This document shows, in pieces, positions 9,701 through 14,136 of a stretch of DNA of 14,309 bases (positions are counted from its first letter, which is position 1; every line of letters starts with the position of its first letter). Source of the DNA: Methanosarcinales archaeon (GTDB taxonomy: Archaea; Halobacteriota; Methanosarcinia; Methanosarcinales; Methanogasteraceae). Both the position numbers and the translations under genes were made by a program. The notes beneath the pieces were generated by a model. The model searched no databases. It worked only from the letters and a program-made list of their open reading frames with translations, and was not told the DNA's origin. Location: the NCBI GenBank assembly GCA_012961645.1, contig DTYY01000196.1, positions 1-14,309 on the forward strand. The letters are read 5' to 3'.

Positions 9701-9710
9701 TATGCGGCAT
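714..9710 (-). CDS. Giant secreted multidomain protein with C13-type cysteine peptidase, cohesin and dockerin
   Basis: About 2998 residues, exported (signal peptide 1-25, cleavage after VVWA). Domains in order: DUF7901-like 36-238, 246-445 and 447-655 (KWxQxPDM start, VADDWxC, HFWGS, IDMAF end; the name is from memory); GEVED 662-829 (GDAPD, DWNADGDW, GEVED); PPC-like 830-945; clan CD peptidase 950-1198 with FDHGGG (His1056) and HTQCFAGG (Cys1103), the caspase/legumain dyad; Ig-like 1200-1320; two cadherin-like repeats 1326-1497 (VLANDSGEG, VLVNDYDVD); GEVED 1500-1670; DUF7901-like 1675-1895; GEVED 1897-2245 with a ~180-residue insertion; DUF11-like 2246-2372; a propeller 2375-2795 with about eight DxDxDGxxE calcium loops; cohesin 2798-2938; dockerin 2940-2996. 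The ATG at 9710 is preferred because GGTGAT stands four bases before it; the GTG at 9719 lies inside that site. No membrane anchor is visible, so attachment probably goes through the dockerin. Likely an extracellular protease or adhesin in a protein complex; the substrate is unknown. Confidence 0.92.
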   Translation of the reverse strand: MPHKNILLSVIVITILMLSAGVVWADDETYTDVSDSVVKWRQPPDMDYGVNIRSIEVEPVVADDWKCVDPRPLTDVHFWGSYIGWEAENPNPPLTLPMVRGFVIRIYEDVPAGVDTDIPWSRPGALLYETKLVEFEEMYVASIKHPDGYEHKFYYSLDLPEPFDQIEGTIYWISIAAVMPEEYKYPWGWETSNSHWNDDACRYWSDNNYWEEIAPKMLPSWYQEHYRTVDMAFELTVPSETPEPLEPIKWQQRPDMVRGINVISIPTEEKRITVADDWLCLDGSPVTDLHFWGSYPGWKEDVETPPGDPPGVEKFRIQIYSDAPSTTPDEFSRPDKLLYEVWVDDFTETYVASILSPWESYEHKYRYDLDLPEVFRQKRDRIYWLSIAAVPRDPEFPWGWESSMDRWNDFAVQGWYTDPDDSEWELIMHPWTKQPIDMAFELTTSEGPIKWLQFPDMADGVNILSLPEDPVVADDWLCTDGKAVTEVHFWGSYLSIEGERHWEQDNPGPPEKLLPQTPGVSGFKLSFHNDVPAGVDPDMPWSHPGELLREVWVDSDNVKERYWDSVPHTDVAGTIWWEHKFYYIVRLEEPFEQEEGRIYWLDIGAKPAEEKWFWGWETSKDHWNDNAVRGLEGGEWWEELDHSSEKQIDMAFMLISEQFFGLDFGDAPDPRYPTLVINNGACHTINPGICLGRWVEADVDGQPSISATGDDFTDGTDDEDGVAIPPFRAGATTRIQVTSSVTGYLNAWFDWNADGDWDDPGEYVISDLPIPAGPSAHGIHVPGDAKPGSSYARFRFSTIPLASVLPAPLYEGRAQDGEVEDHKFLIQQAGPDHFEPNDDFATALDLGCLNQDRSGLGIHEQSDEDWFEWAALNDGPVNFNANFDGQIGSLKLELYDSEENLLATSETGAGSEHIKWDTLAGESYFVRVCAADIGMIMADYGLVVELLGESDNYALLFSGGAGPGSNHARYYNNIKEMYETLVDDYDLAPDNIWVLYADGTDPAVDRSDGINSDMSYAINGTTVLPGTRANLQSVLTTTLAARVDGNDHLLFYAFDHGGGTSNAPATTGEEVLTGWGDSTADNDLEDWLNQAGAGHTTVVHTQCFAGGMLDDLLPLTTSAFGCAATNHYESSWGDGFAGAFADALNLGYENTHDAYVYAHDHDPYAFTRGTYPDNEGTYTWGKEHPWAASDANFPIFAGGYNWPPIIIEKYRVMRFVPPWEPVIITHDMLLAQAIHWEPDVPGATYFRIETVESGSLIKDGVPVVPGETMLRYGDSVVWTPPAIMNAAEEASAFNAFTIRAVDMATVSDHRAMISIVMKSEKVEAVDDVIEIDEDDQNVAIDVLANDSGEGALVVTGVGQPQHGATSLVQGKVIYTPGPNFHGSDQFTYSMTDSAQNTDMATVTVRVRSINDPPEAYDDQLTVAMDSANNRIDVLVNDYDVDPDPLTALPGSSPVHGSVTQNADGTFSYTPDAGYTGPDSFTYFAYDGMARSMADVMITVQEKADSDWGDAPEFPNSLSGGYPTRAIRGGASHAIGTARAPRLGATMPDVEADGQPHPVALGDDSNNIDDEDGVFLPILQQGQPASIEIEVNGGGGYVDAWIDWNGNHLWEHPQEQIHSGYLSDGKNTVTTTVPDTATPDQTFARFRISSKGGLTPRGPAPDGEVEDYEVWIQAQPHNTKWVQLPDLTPNGIDIRVDEMRTIADDFECISPSLLTDVHFWGSWKYDEKGEIRNIRLSIHSDDPAGAGGSDPYNRFSKPDKLLWERDFGPDEFKEMLYYVMPVDPGEWWWDPASGELIKGGDTQVWRYDIQIKPDEAFQQMGTVENPIIYWLDISVKTEQGEFGWKTREWPRHFMDDAVWDRGSELPRIWKELRYPPEHPYHGLERDSIDMAFMLTFEELDWGDAPDGATAPGYPTLSSSNGARHVIVPGFYLGPTVRVSQESSPGAGDFDANILGYVSPYATNLSTSGYYQYGTPYGASFNGPAPTLTSDRSHLFLADTTDGLSLFVVHDKPVDGSGGNTTMHWTLAGDTAGVLALDDPGESVTVSGGGTIFDSRHRWWPCCTDGMAFGSLDGAWTMIGEFTNAIAETGMDEWRMHSSDNSSIALSFETNRRVRLDYHDAIDPEPDGQPDSNALGDDNDGNDDENGVVFNTPLVAGKPATVTVTASAPGLLQGWIDFNADRSWADPGEQIFANQPLVTGPNVLNFSVPAATIPGSMFARFRFSKLQSLSFEGLAPDGEVEDYKVWIVCDPGIDVEKKVMDPETGEWVDAITAEIGDLVRFNCTIHNNGTCCDLTEIMVTDVLSESLEYADNATVDPAFVGIRTVVWKFPDRILKPCKTITIEFDARVIRCGIDVNTQEVKAVCAETGEVVYDEDIATVMAGRPKLEWTWNSTTVEPNYNQVMMAPVAADLNGDGIPDIIFSTFNRSWLAGGIIRAISGDDGSELFSVTDPEYRVQAGAEPAVADIDDDGMPEILVSKNSSEIICFEHDGSFKWNSTTRVGRLAVAVADLDQDGTPEIIAGRTVFNNDGTVRWTGTAGSSYASAVADLDDDGMPEVVTGSAAYRYNGSIYWTSSPAGRPAIGNFDSDPYPEIVVVGGDNVSLKEHDGTLKWGPVAMPARGNGPPVVADIDGDGELEIGVGGYDYYVAFETDGSIKWMAEIRDHSSRAAGSSAFDFDSDGSCEIIYSDELYHRIFRGSDGAVLFKTPGPSGTLIEQPVIVDVDSDGHVEIVFAVNNYAFAGNTGIEVYGNDECWPEARCIWNQHTYHITNVNDDATVPAVETNNWDVYNNYRAQTPESCGEVDVTIVNITPPSQNVYPGSFTVNVTVDPAEPIAGVQFDLSFDASLVSAESVTEGDLLNQDGASTHFSPGTIDNTTGTIAGVAGVITTPGATVSAPGVFATIQMTAKSVGGTSPLDLSSVIVGDINGTAVSIMVNDGTVTITTCIGDVNGDGNVNVLDMIRVGQHWGETGTPGWIPEDVNKDGEINVLDMIVIGQHWGPCP
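1162..1211. repeat. 50-base identical copy within cohesin coding region (copy B)
   Basis: This is the partner of 470-519, identical over 50 bases and in the same orientation. It encodes the same cohesin segment, here in the C-terminal cohesin of the giant protein. Confidence 0.9.
6117..6863 (-). other. Clan CD (C13/legumain-like) peptidase domain inside the giant protein
   Basis: This stretch encodes residues ~950-1198 of the giant protein. It opens with a beta strand (NYALLFSGG), has a helix of the YYNNIKEMYETL type and IWVLYADG, then the strand LLFYAFDHGGG with the catalytic His (codon 6545-6543), and TTVVHTQCFAGGM with the catalytic Cys (codon 6404-6402), 47 residues later. This strand-His-Gly and strand-QC-x-GG pattern is that of family C13 and its caspase-fold relatives, which in known cases cut after Asn, Asp, Arg or Lys. 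Both catalytic residues are intact, so the domain is probably active. The specificity cannot be read from the sequence. Confidence 0.85.
7746..9605 (-). repeat. Three tandem DUF7901-like domain repeats (~205 residues each)
   Basis: This region codes for three successive copies of one domain. Each starts KWxQxPDM, followed by VADDWxC, a xVTDxHFWGS strand (e.g. PVTDLHFWGS), an internal YxSRPGxLLYE-like segment, WGWExSxxxWND, and IDMAFxL at the end. A fourth, more distant copy lies at about 4026-4688. Short conserved DNA stretches, such as the antisense of the FWGS motif (CCCCAGAAGTG), recur near 4553, 8236, 8829 and 9473. Domain duplication is clear; the binding partner is unknown. Confidence 0.8.
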
Positions 9711-9714
9711 ATTT

Positions 9715-9720
9715 ATCACC
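9715..9720 (-). promoter_or_regulatory. Ribosome-binding site of the giant secreted protein gene
   Basis: GGTGAT on the minus strand matches the archaeal anti-Shine-Dalgarno and stands four bases before the ATG at 9710. The in-frame GTG at 9719 falls within it, which argues against the longer start. Confidence 0.7.
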
Positions 9721-9945
9721 TGTTACATATTCACACGATCCTTGCACACGTGATCTGCACGATCGCAACACCCCTATACCATACACCTCTATGCCAATAT
9801 GACGGCACTGTCATGAAACTCAAGCGGTGCTGCACCCTTCGATAGACTCATACAGCCATACAGACCCGATCATGAGCACTACTTTGGCATTCGTCGACTG
9901 TACTTAAGCCTTCCGGTAAATTTCATTAAATTATAATTATTGATA
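9721..9945. other. Intergenic region upstream of the giant secreted gene
   Basis: No gene is recognisable here. This region should hold the promoter of the secreted operon (minus strand). A weak TATA-like GGTATAGGGG on the minus strand near 9774-9783 is the best candidate but is not convincing. Possible operator-like symmetry is seen in TGACGGCACTGTCA (about 9800-9813) and in a cluster of CACGATC and GATC words at 9733-9765. The stretch 9915-9945 is strongly AT-rich and could serve as promoter DNA for rightward transcription. No RNA gene or mobile-element ends were seen. Confidence 0.4.
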
Positions 9946-10119
9946 ATGACAGTTTTAGCTACACCCATATACCAAGTAGCCATCAACAACTTCATCGCTG
10001 CCAGCATCGCCCAGAACAAGAATGAACCGGCGGTGCAAACCATCCGGGTCTCAATTCTCCAAAGCCGCGGCCTGCAGAACTCAGAAGGCAAAACTGTGGA
10101 GATAGACATGCTTTTATGA
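9946..10119 (+). CDS. Possible small hypothetical protein (57 residues)
   Basis: An open frame of 57 codons from ATG (9946) to TGA, starting MTVLATPIYQVAINNF and ending VEIDMLL. I do not recognise the protein. It has no membrane segment, signal peptide or metal-binding motif; the first half is hydrophobic-amphipathic and the second half polar. There is no Shine-Dalgarno before the ATG, but the 30 bases upstream are very AT-rich (TAAATT, ATAATTAT), so leaderless expression is possible. It sits on the hisS strand and ends 43 bases before the hisS start. Codon choice is not unlike neighbouring genes. It could equally be a chance frame in the hisS upstream region, or a gene remnant. Confidence 0.3.
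   Translation: MTVLATPIYQVAINNFIAASIAQNKNEPAVQTIRVSILQSRGLQNSEGKTVEIDMLL
10110..10118 (+). promoter_or_regulatory. Candidate TATA box for hisS
   Basis: GCTTTTATG lies about 45-50 bases before the hisS ATG at 10163. At the usual archaeal spacing this would place the transcript start near 10138-10142, giving a ~20-base leader. The match to the archaeal TATA consensus (TTTATATA) is only moderate. Confidence 0.35.
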
Positions 10120-10162
10120 ATCAGAAACAAAACACGAAACAACAGAACCAAAGGACCCCATA

Positions 10163-11374
10163 ATGAAACTACATCGACCACGAGGCACCCGCGACTTCAC
10201 CCCCGCGGACGCAGAGAAGCGCAGATACATCGAGAACCGCATGAGAACGATCGCAGAGAACTGGGGATACGTTGAGATTATAACCCCGACATTCGAGCAC
10301 ACCGAGCTCTTCACGATCAAATCAGGTGAAGCGATCGTTGAAGAGTTGTACGCATTCAAAGACAAGGGTGGTAGAGAGATCGCTCTTCGCCCCGAACTGA
10401 CCGCACCAGTGCTCCGTATGTATGTAAACGAGATGTCGGTATCACCGAAGCCAATCAGGCTCTACTACTTCGAGAACTGTTTTCGGTATGAACGCCCGCA
10501 GAAAGGGAGGTTTCGGGAGTTCTGGCAGTTTGGCGTCGAGCTGATCGGAAGCGATCGCGCAGAGGCAGAAGCAGAGACGATCGCGCTTGCTGCTGCCCTC
10601 ATGTCAGATATCGGAATTGCAGCAGACCTCCGCATCGGGCATCTCGGCGTCGTCCGCGGACTGCTCCGGGATCTGGATGCAGTGGAACAGGCAGAAGCGA
10701 TGCGGTTGATGGACAAGAAGGATATCGACGGCATTGAATTACTGTTGCAGGGCAATTCCAGTGCAAAGGAGCGTTTACTCGCCTTAATCGACGCAGACCT
10801 TGACGAGGCGCAGGCGATCACCGATGGTGCAGAGTCACTTGAAGAGCTCGGGCAGACCCTCGCCGTGCTGGACCACTATGGCATCGAATATGATGTCGAT
10901 TTCGGGATCGCACGGGGGCTTGACTACTACACTGGCATGGTCTTTGAGATGTATGCATCCGGACTTGGCGCGCAGAACCAGATCTGCGGCGGTGGCACAT
11001 ACCGGCTTGCGCAGCTCTTCGGTGGCAGCGAGACACCTTCATGCGGCTTTGCGATCGGATTTGACCGGGTGCTTGATGTATGCAGAATTGAGCCGCCGGG
11101 TGAGCCGCTGGTGGTGGTCGTATATCTGCCGGATGTGGTTTCGGATGCAATCAGGGTTGCAGGGCGGCTAAGGGAGGACGCTCGCACCGTAATCGATATC
11201 AGTGGCAGGAAGTTTGGAGCGCAACTGAAACATGCCGATGCCATCGGCGCTGATTATGCGGTGATCATCGGAAAGCAGGAGGTCGAATCAGGGATGGTTA
11301 CGCTGCGGGACATGAGAACCGGAGAGCAGGAGATGATCGGGCTTGAGGAGGCGGTTGCACAGATTACTGGATGA
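10163..11374 (+). CDS. hisS: Histidyl-tRNA synthetase
   Basis: A class II aminoacyl-tRNA synthetase that activates histidine with ATP and charges tRNA-His in the cytoplasm. The 403 residues match the usual length of archaeal and bacterial HisRS. Visible motifs: N-terminal PRGTRDFTP (6-14); PTFEHTELF at 42-50, following motif 1; LRPELTAPVLR (75-85); motif 2 RYERPQKGRFREFWQ (108-122); the histidine-binding HisA loop ARGLDYYTG (250-258); GGGTY (276-280); and motif 3 GFAIGFDRV (295-303). The C-terminal ~90 residues form the alpha/beta anticodon-binding domain (SGRKFGAQLKHADAIGADY). The ATG at 10163 places the conserved RPRGTRDF at its normal N-terminal position; only a weak AGGA precedes it. It is transcribed alone; its 3' end is overlapped on the other strand by the methyltransferase frame. 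Confidence 0.97.
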   Translation: MKLHRPRGTRDFTPADAEKRRYIENRMRTIAENWGYVEIITPTFEHTELFTIKSGEAIVEELYAFKDKGGREIALRPELTAPVLRMYVNEMSVSPKPIRLYYFENCFRYERPQKGRFREFWQFGVELIGSDRAEAEAETIALAAALMSDIGIAADLRIGHLGVVRGLLRDLDAVEQAEAMRLMDKKDIDGIELLLQGNSSAKERLLALIDADLDEAQAITDGAESLEELGQTLAVLDHYGIEYDVDFGIARGLDYYTGMVFEMYASGLGAQNQICGGGTYRLAQLFGGSETPSCGFAIGFDRVLDVCRIEPPGEPLVVVVYLPDVVSDAIRVAGRLREDARTVIDISGRKFGAQLKHADAIGADYAVIIGKQEVESGMVTLRDMRTGEQEMIGLEEAVAQITG

Positions 11375-12267
11375 CATACTTTGACCGCCACGAGAAATAT
11401 CCTGTTGAATATCAGCGTCACCACCCCCCTGCCATCTGCCTGCCTGAGAAAAGCATCGTTTACAACTCTCTCAAATGATTTTACATAATCCGCTCCGATC
11501 TCCACATCATAAAAATCCTGATTCAGGTAACCCGCTGCAGCACCCGATGAAAATATGTTGAAGACCTCCTCAGGTGTGTGTTCTGTCTTTACGCTCTCTA
11601 TTTCAGATAAAACCACCCTGAAACCGCAGTTCTCAAATAAATTCCTGTATTCTTCTGCTGTTTCAAGGAAAAACCATGGTTCCTCGAAGTGAGCAAAAAT
11701 CACCTCCGTCTCCGGGTCTTCTTTCACCCTTTCGATCGCTTCTATGAAATTGGGACTATACACGCTCTTTGCAGGTGCCTGCACCCCGATTCTGCCGCCT
11801 TCCCGCAAGCTTGCGTAACAATTTTTGATTGCGTTTTGCGGGTCTCTGAACCACTGAAACACGGAATTGCAGAATATCACATCGAAAGAGTCCTCATAGT
11901 CCAGCTCTTCCACACCTTTTATCTCAAAGGTTATATCCAGACCCCTGTTCCTCTCCACAGCCTCTCTGATCATCCCTTCTGATGGATCGATCCCGACCAC
12001 CCTGCCTCCGGTCATTTTCCTTATCTTTTCTGTCAGATTACCGACACCACATCCCAGATCCAGAACATCGTCGCTCTCTCCGATCTCTAAAAGATTCAGA
12101 AGCAGATCTGCTGCGGATCTCTGCACCAGCGAATGATCCTTGTAACTGGTGGAGATCCTTGAGAAATCGATCCTGTAATGCATATAATCATTTTGATCGC
12201 TGCTGATCCCTTCACTGCTGCAATATCCTTCTTGACCCCTTCCACGAAAACCACCAACACTCTCCAC
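11254..12267 (-). CDS. Class I SAM-dependent methyltransferase, substrate unknown
   Basis: Seen: a Rossmann-type methyltransferase with motif I VLDLGCGVGNLT (residues ~68-79), the acidic residue after strand 2 (VVGIDPSEGM), FDVIFCNSVFQWF (motif IV region) and LREGGRIGVQAP (post-motif). It resembles the trans-aconitate/UbiE-like methyltransferase group; the acceptor cannot be told. The frame opens with GTG at 12267, one base after the DUF2073 stop codon, but the first 28 residues (to QNDY) look unlike the family, and the ATG at 12183 (MHYRIDFSRIS) gives a more typical N-terminus; neither has a well-placed ribosome-binding site. The family-like end is FNRIFLVAVK (near 11378); the next ~40 residues are antisense to the hisS 3' end and probably not conserved. 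The gene is more AT-rich than hisS. It is the third gene of a tight operon with the GTPase and DUF2073. Confidence 0.85.
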   Translation of the reverse strand: MESVGGFRGRGQEGYCSSEGISSDQNDYMHYRIDFSRISTSYKDHSLVQRSAADLLLNLLEIGESDDVLDLGCGVGNLTEKIRKMTGGRVVGIDPSEGMIREAVERNRGLDITFEIKGVEELDYEDSFDVIFCNSVFQWFRDPQNAIKNCYASLREGGRIGVQAPAKSVYSPNFIEAIERVKEDPETEVIFAHFEEPWFFLETAEEYRNLFENCGFRVVLSEIESVKTEHTPEEVFNIFSSGAAAGYLNQDFYDVEIGADYVKSFERVVNDAFLRQADGRGVVTLIFNRIFLVAVKVCHPVICATASSSPIISCSPVLMSRSVTIPDSTSCFPMITA

Positions 12268-12268
12268 C

Positions 12269-12628
12269 TCACCTTGCAGACACCAGCGCGCTGATCACAT
12301 CCCGGTCACGTTTCAGCATCTTCAGTTGATCAGCCGGTCCGATCATGGTCAGCCGGGATCTGTTGACCGGCTTCTTGAGCAGTTTATCGATCCATGAGTG
12401 GCTCACATCCCCAGGATAGCTCTCGATCTCGATTCCTGAGAACTCTCCAGGGGTTATCTTCGTCATCGTCGCCTCGATCAACTTGGTCTCCTCCTGCGGA
12501 GTCAGTCCGCTCTCGAGAACGATGATCTTCCCACTTTCCACGCCGTCGAGGATCAATCGTATCTTCTCCACCGATGTGAGCCGGTCGAGTTTGTCTTTTG
12601 AGATCATATCCAGTTGTATGCCCTTCAT
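12269..12628 (-). CDS. DUF2073 family protein
   Basis: A 119-residue protein of an archaeal family usually encoded next to the Era-like GTPase, as it is here. No biochemical role is known to me. Visible features: LTSVEKIRLILDGVESGKIIVLESGLTPQEETKLIEATM, written here in parts, forms a helix-strand-helix core (LTSVEKIRLILDGV at 18-30, KIIVLESGLTP at 34-44), then FSGIEIESYPG (63-73) and a basic C-terminal half (KLLKKPVNRSRLTMIGPA). There are no membrane segments or cysteines. The ATG at 12628 is chosen because GGTGAT (12637-12632), containing the GTPase stop codon, stands just before it; a longer frame from 12661 would overlap the GTPase. The pairing suggests a partner or regulator of the GTPase, which is inference. 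Confidence 0.88.
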   Translation of the reverse strand: MKGIQLDMISKDKLDRLTSVEKIRLILDGVESGKIIVLESGLTPQEETKLIEATMTKITPGEFSGIEIESYPGDVSHSWIDKLLKKPVNRSRLTMIGPADQLKMLKRDRDVISALVSAR

Positions 12629-12632
12629 CCGA

Positions 12633-13271
12633 TCACCTGAAATGGTCTGCAATTTTTTCATAGAGTATATCGATGTTGTCGCCGTTTAACGCGGAGATCG
12701 GCACTATCGGATGCTGTGGAAACGCGCTCTTGATGCGCGACGGGGCAGAGTTTTCGAGATCGATCTTGTTTGCCGCGATCAGCAGCGGAAGATTGCGCGC
12801 CTCCATATTACCGATCACAGTGACGTTCACCTGTGTGAACGGATCTTCAGTTGCATCCATCACCAGAATCACTCCTTCGAGGTCGTCAAGCCATCTGACC
12901 GCTTCTATCACCCCCTCGGTCGCTTCTTTTGCCCGGCGTCTGGATTCGTCCTCGCTGAGACCCTGTTTCATGAAATCCTGAAAATCAATCTTTGTCGCAA
13001 GCCCGGGAGTGTCCACAACGTCCAGCGTGATGGATGCGTTGTTCGATCTGATGGTCACCCCCTCTCTGCGGTGCGCCCTTCTGGTCTCGTGCGGGATATC
13101 AGAGACAGAGCCGACCACATCGCCTGTGAAGTCCCGCACGATCCTGTTTGCAAGCGTGGTCTTCCCTGCATTCGGCGGACCGTATATCCCGATGCGCCGC
13201 GCTCTCCCACGCTTGAAGATCCTGCTCATTGCTACAGAGAAGTTACTCCTGATTCGTTTTATGATGCCCAT
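12633..13271 (-). CDS. Era-like GTP-binding protein
   Basis: A 212-residue P-loop GTPase of the archaeal Era/TrmE-like (TRAFAC) group. Motifs: G1 GPPNAGKTT (31-39), a possible G2 region around HETRRAHRR (61-69), G3 DTPG (87-90), G4 NKID (168-171) and G5 SAL (193-195). It has a short basic N-terminus (IIKRIRSN, FKRGRARR) instead of a membrane anchor, and no C-terminal KH domain of bacterial Era, so a ribosome-maturation role like Era's cannot be assumed. It is predicted to be cytosolic. The ATG at 13271 has GGTGGT upstream and matches the MGIIKRI type of start; another ATG lies at 13283. Its stop codon lies within the ribosome-binding site of the DUF2073 gene, indicating coupling. The function is unknown, probably RNA- or ribosome-linked by family analogy. 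Confidence 0.92.
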   Translation of the reverse strand: MGIIKRIRSNFSVAMSRIFKRGRARRIGIYGPPNAGKTTLANRIVRDFTGDVVGSVSDIPHETRRAHRREGVTIRSNNASITLDVVDTPGLATKIDFQDFMKQGLSEDESRRRAKEATEGVIEAVRWLDDLEGVILVMDATEDPFTQVNVTVIGNMEARNLPLLIAANKIDLENSAPSRIKSAFPQHPIVPISALNGDNIDILYEKIADHFR

Positions 13272-13310
13272 TACAACCACCATGATTATGTATAATGTAA
13301 TAACTATTGA

Positions 13311-13320
13311 TTAGTATAAA
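13311..13320 (-). promoter_or_regulatory. Candidate TATA box for the GTPase-DUF2073-methyltransferase operon
   Basis: TTTATACTAA on the minus strand, in the short gap between the RNase H-like gene and the GTPase gene, lies about 45 bases before the ATG at 13271. Standard archaeal spacing would start transcription near 13290, leaving a ~19-base leader that keeps the GGTGGT site. It implies an operon promoter separate from the upstream gene. Confidence 0.5.
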
Positions 13321-13343
13321 GGTTTGTCGGGCAGGGTCATTCG

Positions 13344-14111
13344 TCAGCATTCTTTGTTGATATCTTCTGTATTCTTCTGTATTGAAATTGCGTCCTTGAG
13401 GCTCAACTTCCCGGTGGCAACCCCTTCTGCAAGGACCCGTGAAATCGTGAGCTTGCCATCACTTTGCTCCCTGCTTTGGTCCTGAATCAATCGAATCTCA
13501 CCGTTTGTCGGAGTTATGGACTGCTGACCTACCGAGACTCCTTTGAGACGTGCGATCTTGATCGCAGCACGTATATCAGGATCTCTACCGCTGGTTGGCG
13601 TAGTTCCGGTCTCATCCACCAGTTCCATGCGCACACCGAGCTTTAGCAGTGAATTGATCAGTTGAGTCCTGATCAGGCGTGCGCCATGCCCGATCCGAAT
13701 GTTAACGCTCCTTGCATGTATCGATTTGATGATCTGATCCACCGTCTGATAGACCTCTGTTGCAGGGACGCGATGAGAAGAGAGCACGGCATCTCCGGCG
13801 ACCGCCGCAACGCCAGTATGCTCGCCCGGATCGATCCCTATTATGATGTCAGCATCCCTGATATCAAGCAGCTTTAACAGTGCACGGTCAGCAATCATAT
13901 CAGCACGCTCAGCAGGGTCTGCGATGACGATGTGGTCACGGTCAAAACCGATCGCATCAGCTTCAGAATCTGTGGTGATCACCACGCCCACGTACGGCGG
14001 TATCGGTTCGCCGACTTCAAACGTCGCAATCTTGATGTCCCTCGACCGCATCTCGTGGATGATCAACTGGTGCAGCGAGAAATCCCATGTGACCAGTGCA
14101 ATCTGCTTGAT
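13344..14111 (-). CDS. RNase H/RuvC-fold protein (predicted nuclease-like, archaeal)
   Basis: A protein of about 255 residues (240 from the TTG at 14066). Near its middle it carries DIIIGIDPGEHTGVAAV, the strand-1 signature of RNase H-fold enzymes of the RuvC/YqgF type, with the likely metal-binding Asp in GIDPG (residue 94). Later parts include a strand-turn VNIRIGHGAR and a DETGTTPTSGRDPDIRAAIKIA segment that may carry further acidic residues. Whether it cuts or only binds nucleic acid is unknown. The N-terminal third (IALVTWDFSLHQLIIHEM) looks like a separate small alpha/beta domain. This conserved-looking stretch begins upstream of the only standard start (TTG 14066). GGAGGT lies at 14123-14118 and is followed six bases later by ATC (14111); ATT at 14102 is another option. 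It lies upstream of the GTPase operon on the same strand, which has its own promoter candidate. Confidence 0.75.
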   Translation of the reverse strand: MKQIALVTWDFSLHQLIIHEMRSRDIKIATFEVGEPIPPYVGVVITTDSEADAIGFDRDHIVIADPAERADMIADRALLKLLDIRDADIIIGIDPGEHTGVAAVAGDAVLSSHRVPATEVYQTVDQIIKSIHARSVNIRIGHGARLIRTQLINSLLKLGVRMELVDETGTTPTSGRDPDIRAAIKIARLKGVSVGQQSITPTNGEIRLIQDQSREQSDGKLTISRVLAEGVATGKLSLKDAISIQKNTEDINKEC

Positions 14112-14117
14112 CGGAGT

Positions 14118-14123
14118 ACCTCC
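14118..14123 (-). promoter_or_regulatory. Strong ribosome-binding site without a standard start codon
   Basis: GGAGGT on the minus strand is six bases upstream of an in-frame ATC (14111-14109). No ATG, GTG or TTG follows at a usable distance. This is the main evidence that the RNase H-like gene starts upstream of the TTG at 14066. Confidence 0.5.
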
Positions 14124-14128
14124 GTGGG

Positions 14129-14136
14129 TATATATT
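14129..14136 (-). promoter_or_regulatory. Candidate TATA box for the RNase H-like gene
   Basis: AATATATA on the minus strand is a good archaeal TATA match. At ~26 bases spacing it would start transcripts near 14106, downstream of the GGAGGT, giving a nearly leaderless mRNA beginning just before ATT at 14102. This conflicts with use of the GGAGGT, so either the promoter or the ribosome-binding site may be fortuitous. Confidence 0.4.

Noticed and set aside
714..9710. Possibility that the giant gene is a cellulosome scaffoldin
   Set aside because: There is only one cohesin, no carbohydrate-binding module of a known family, no S-layer homology domain, and no glycoside hydrolase in the window; the catalytic domain is a peptidase.
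9711..9719. Start of the giant protein at GTG 9719
   Set aside because: This GTG is inside the GGTGAT ribosome-binding site, so the ATG at 9710 is the usable start.
9879..10181. 100-codon open frame on the minus strand upstream of hisS
   Set aside because: It overlaps the hisS start antisense, has no ribosome-binding site and gives an ill-composed hydrophobic translation; the plus-strand 57-codon frame is the better, though still weak, candidate.
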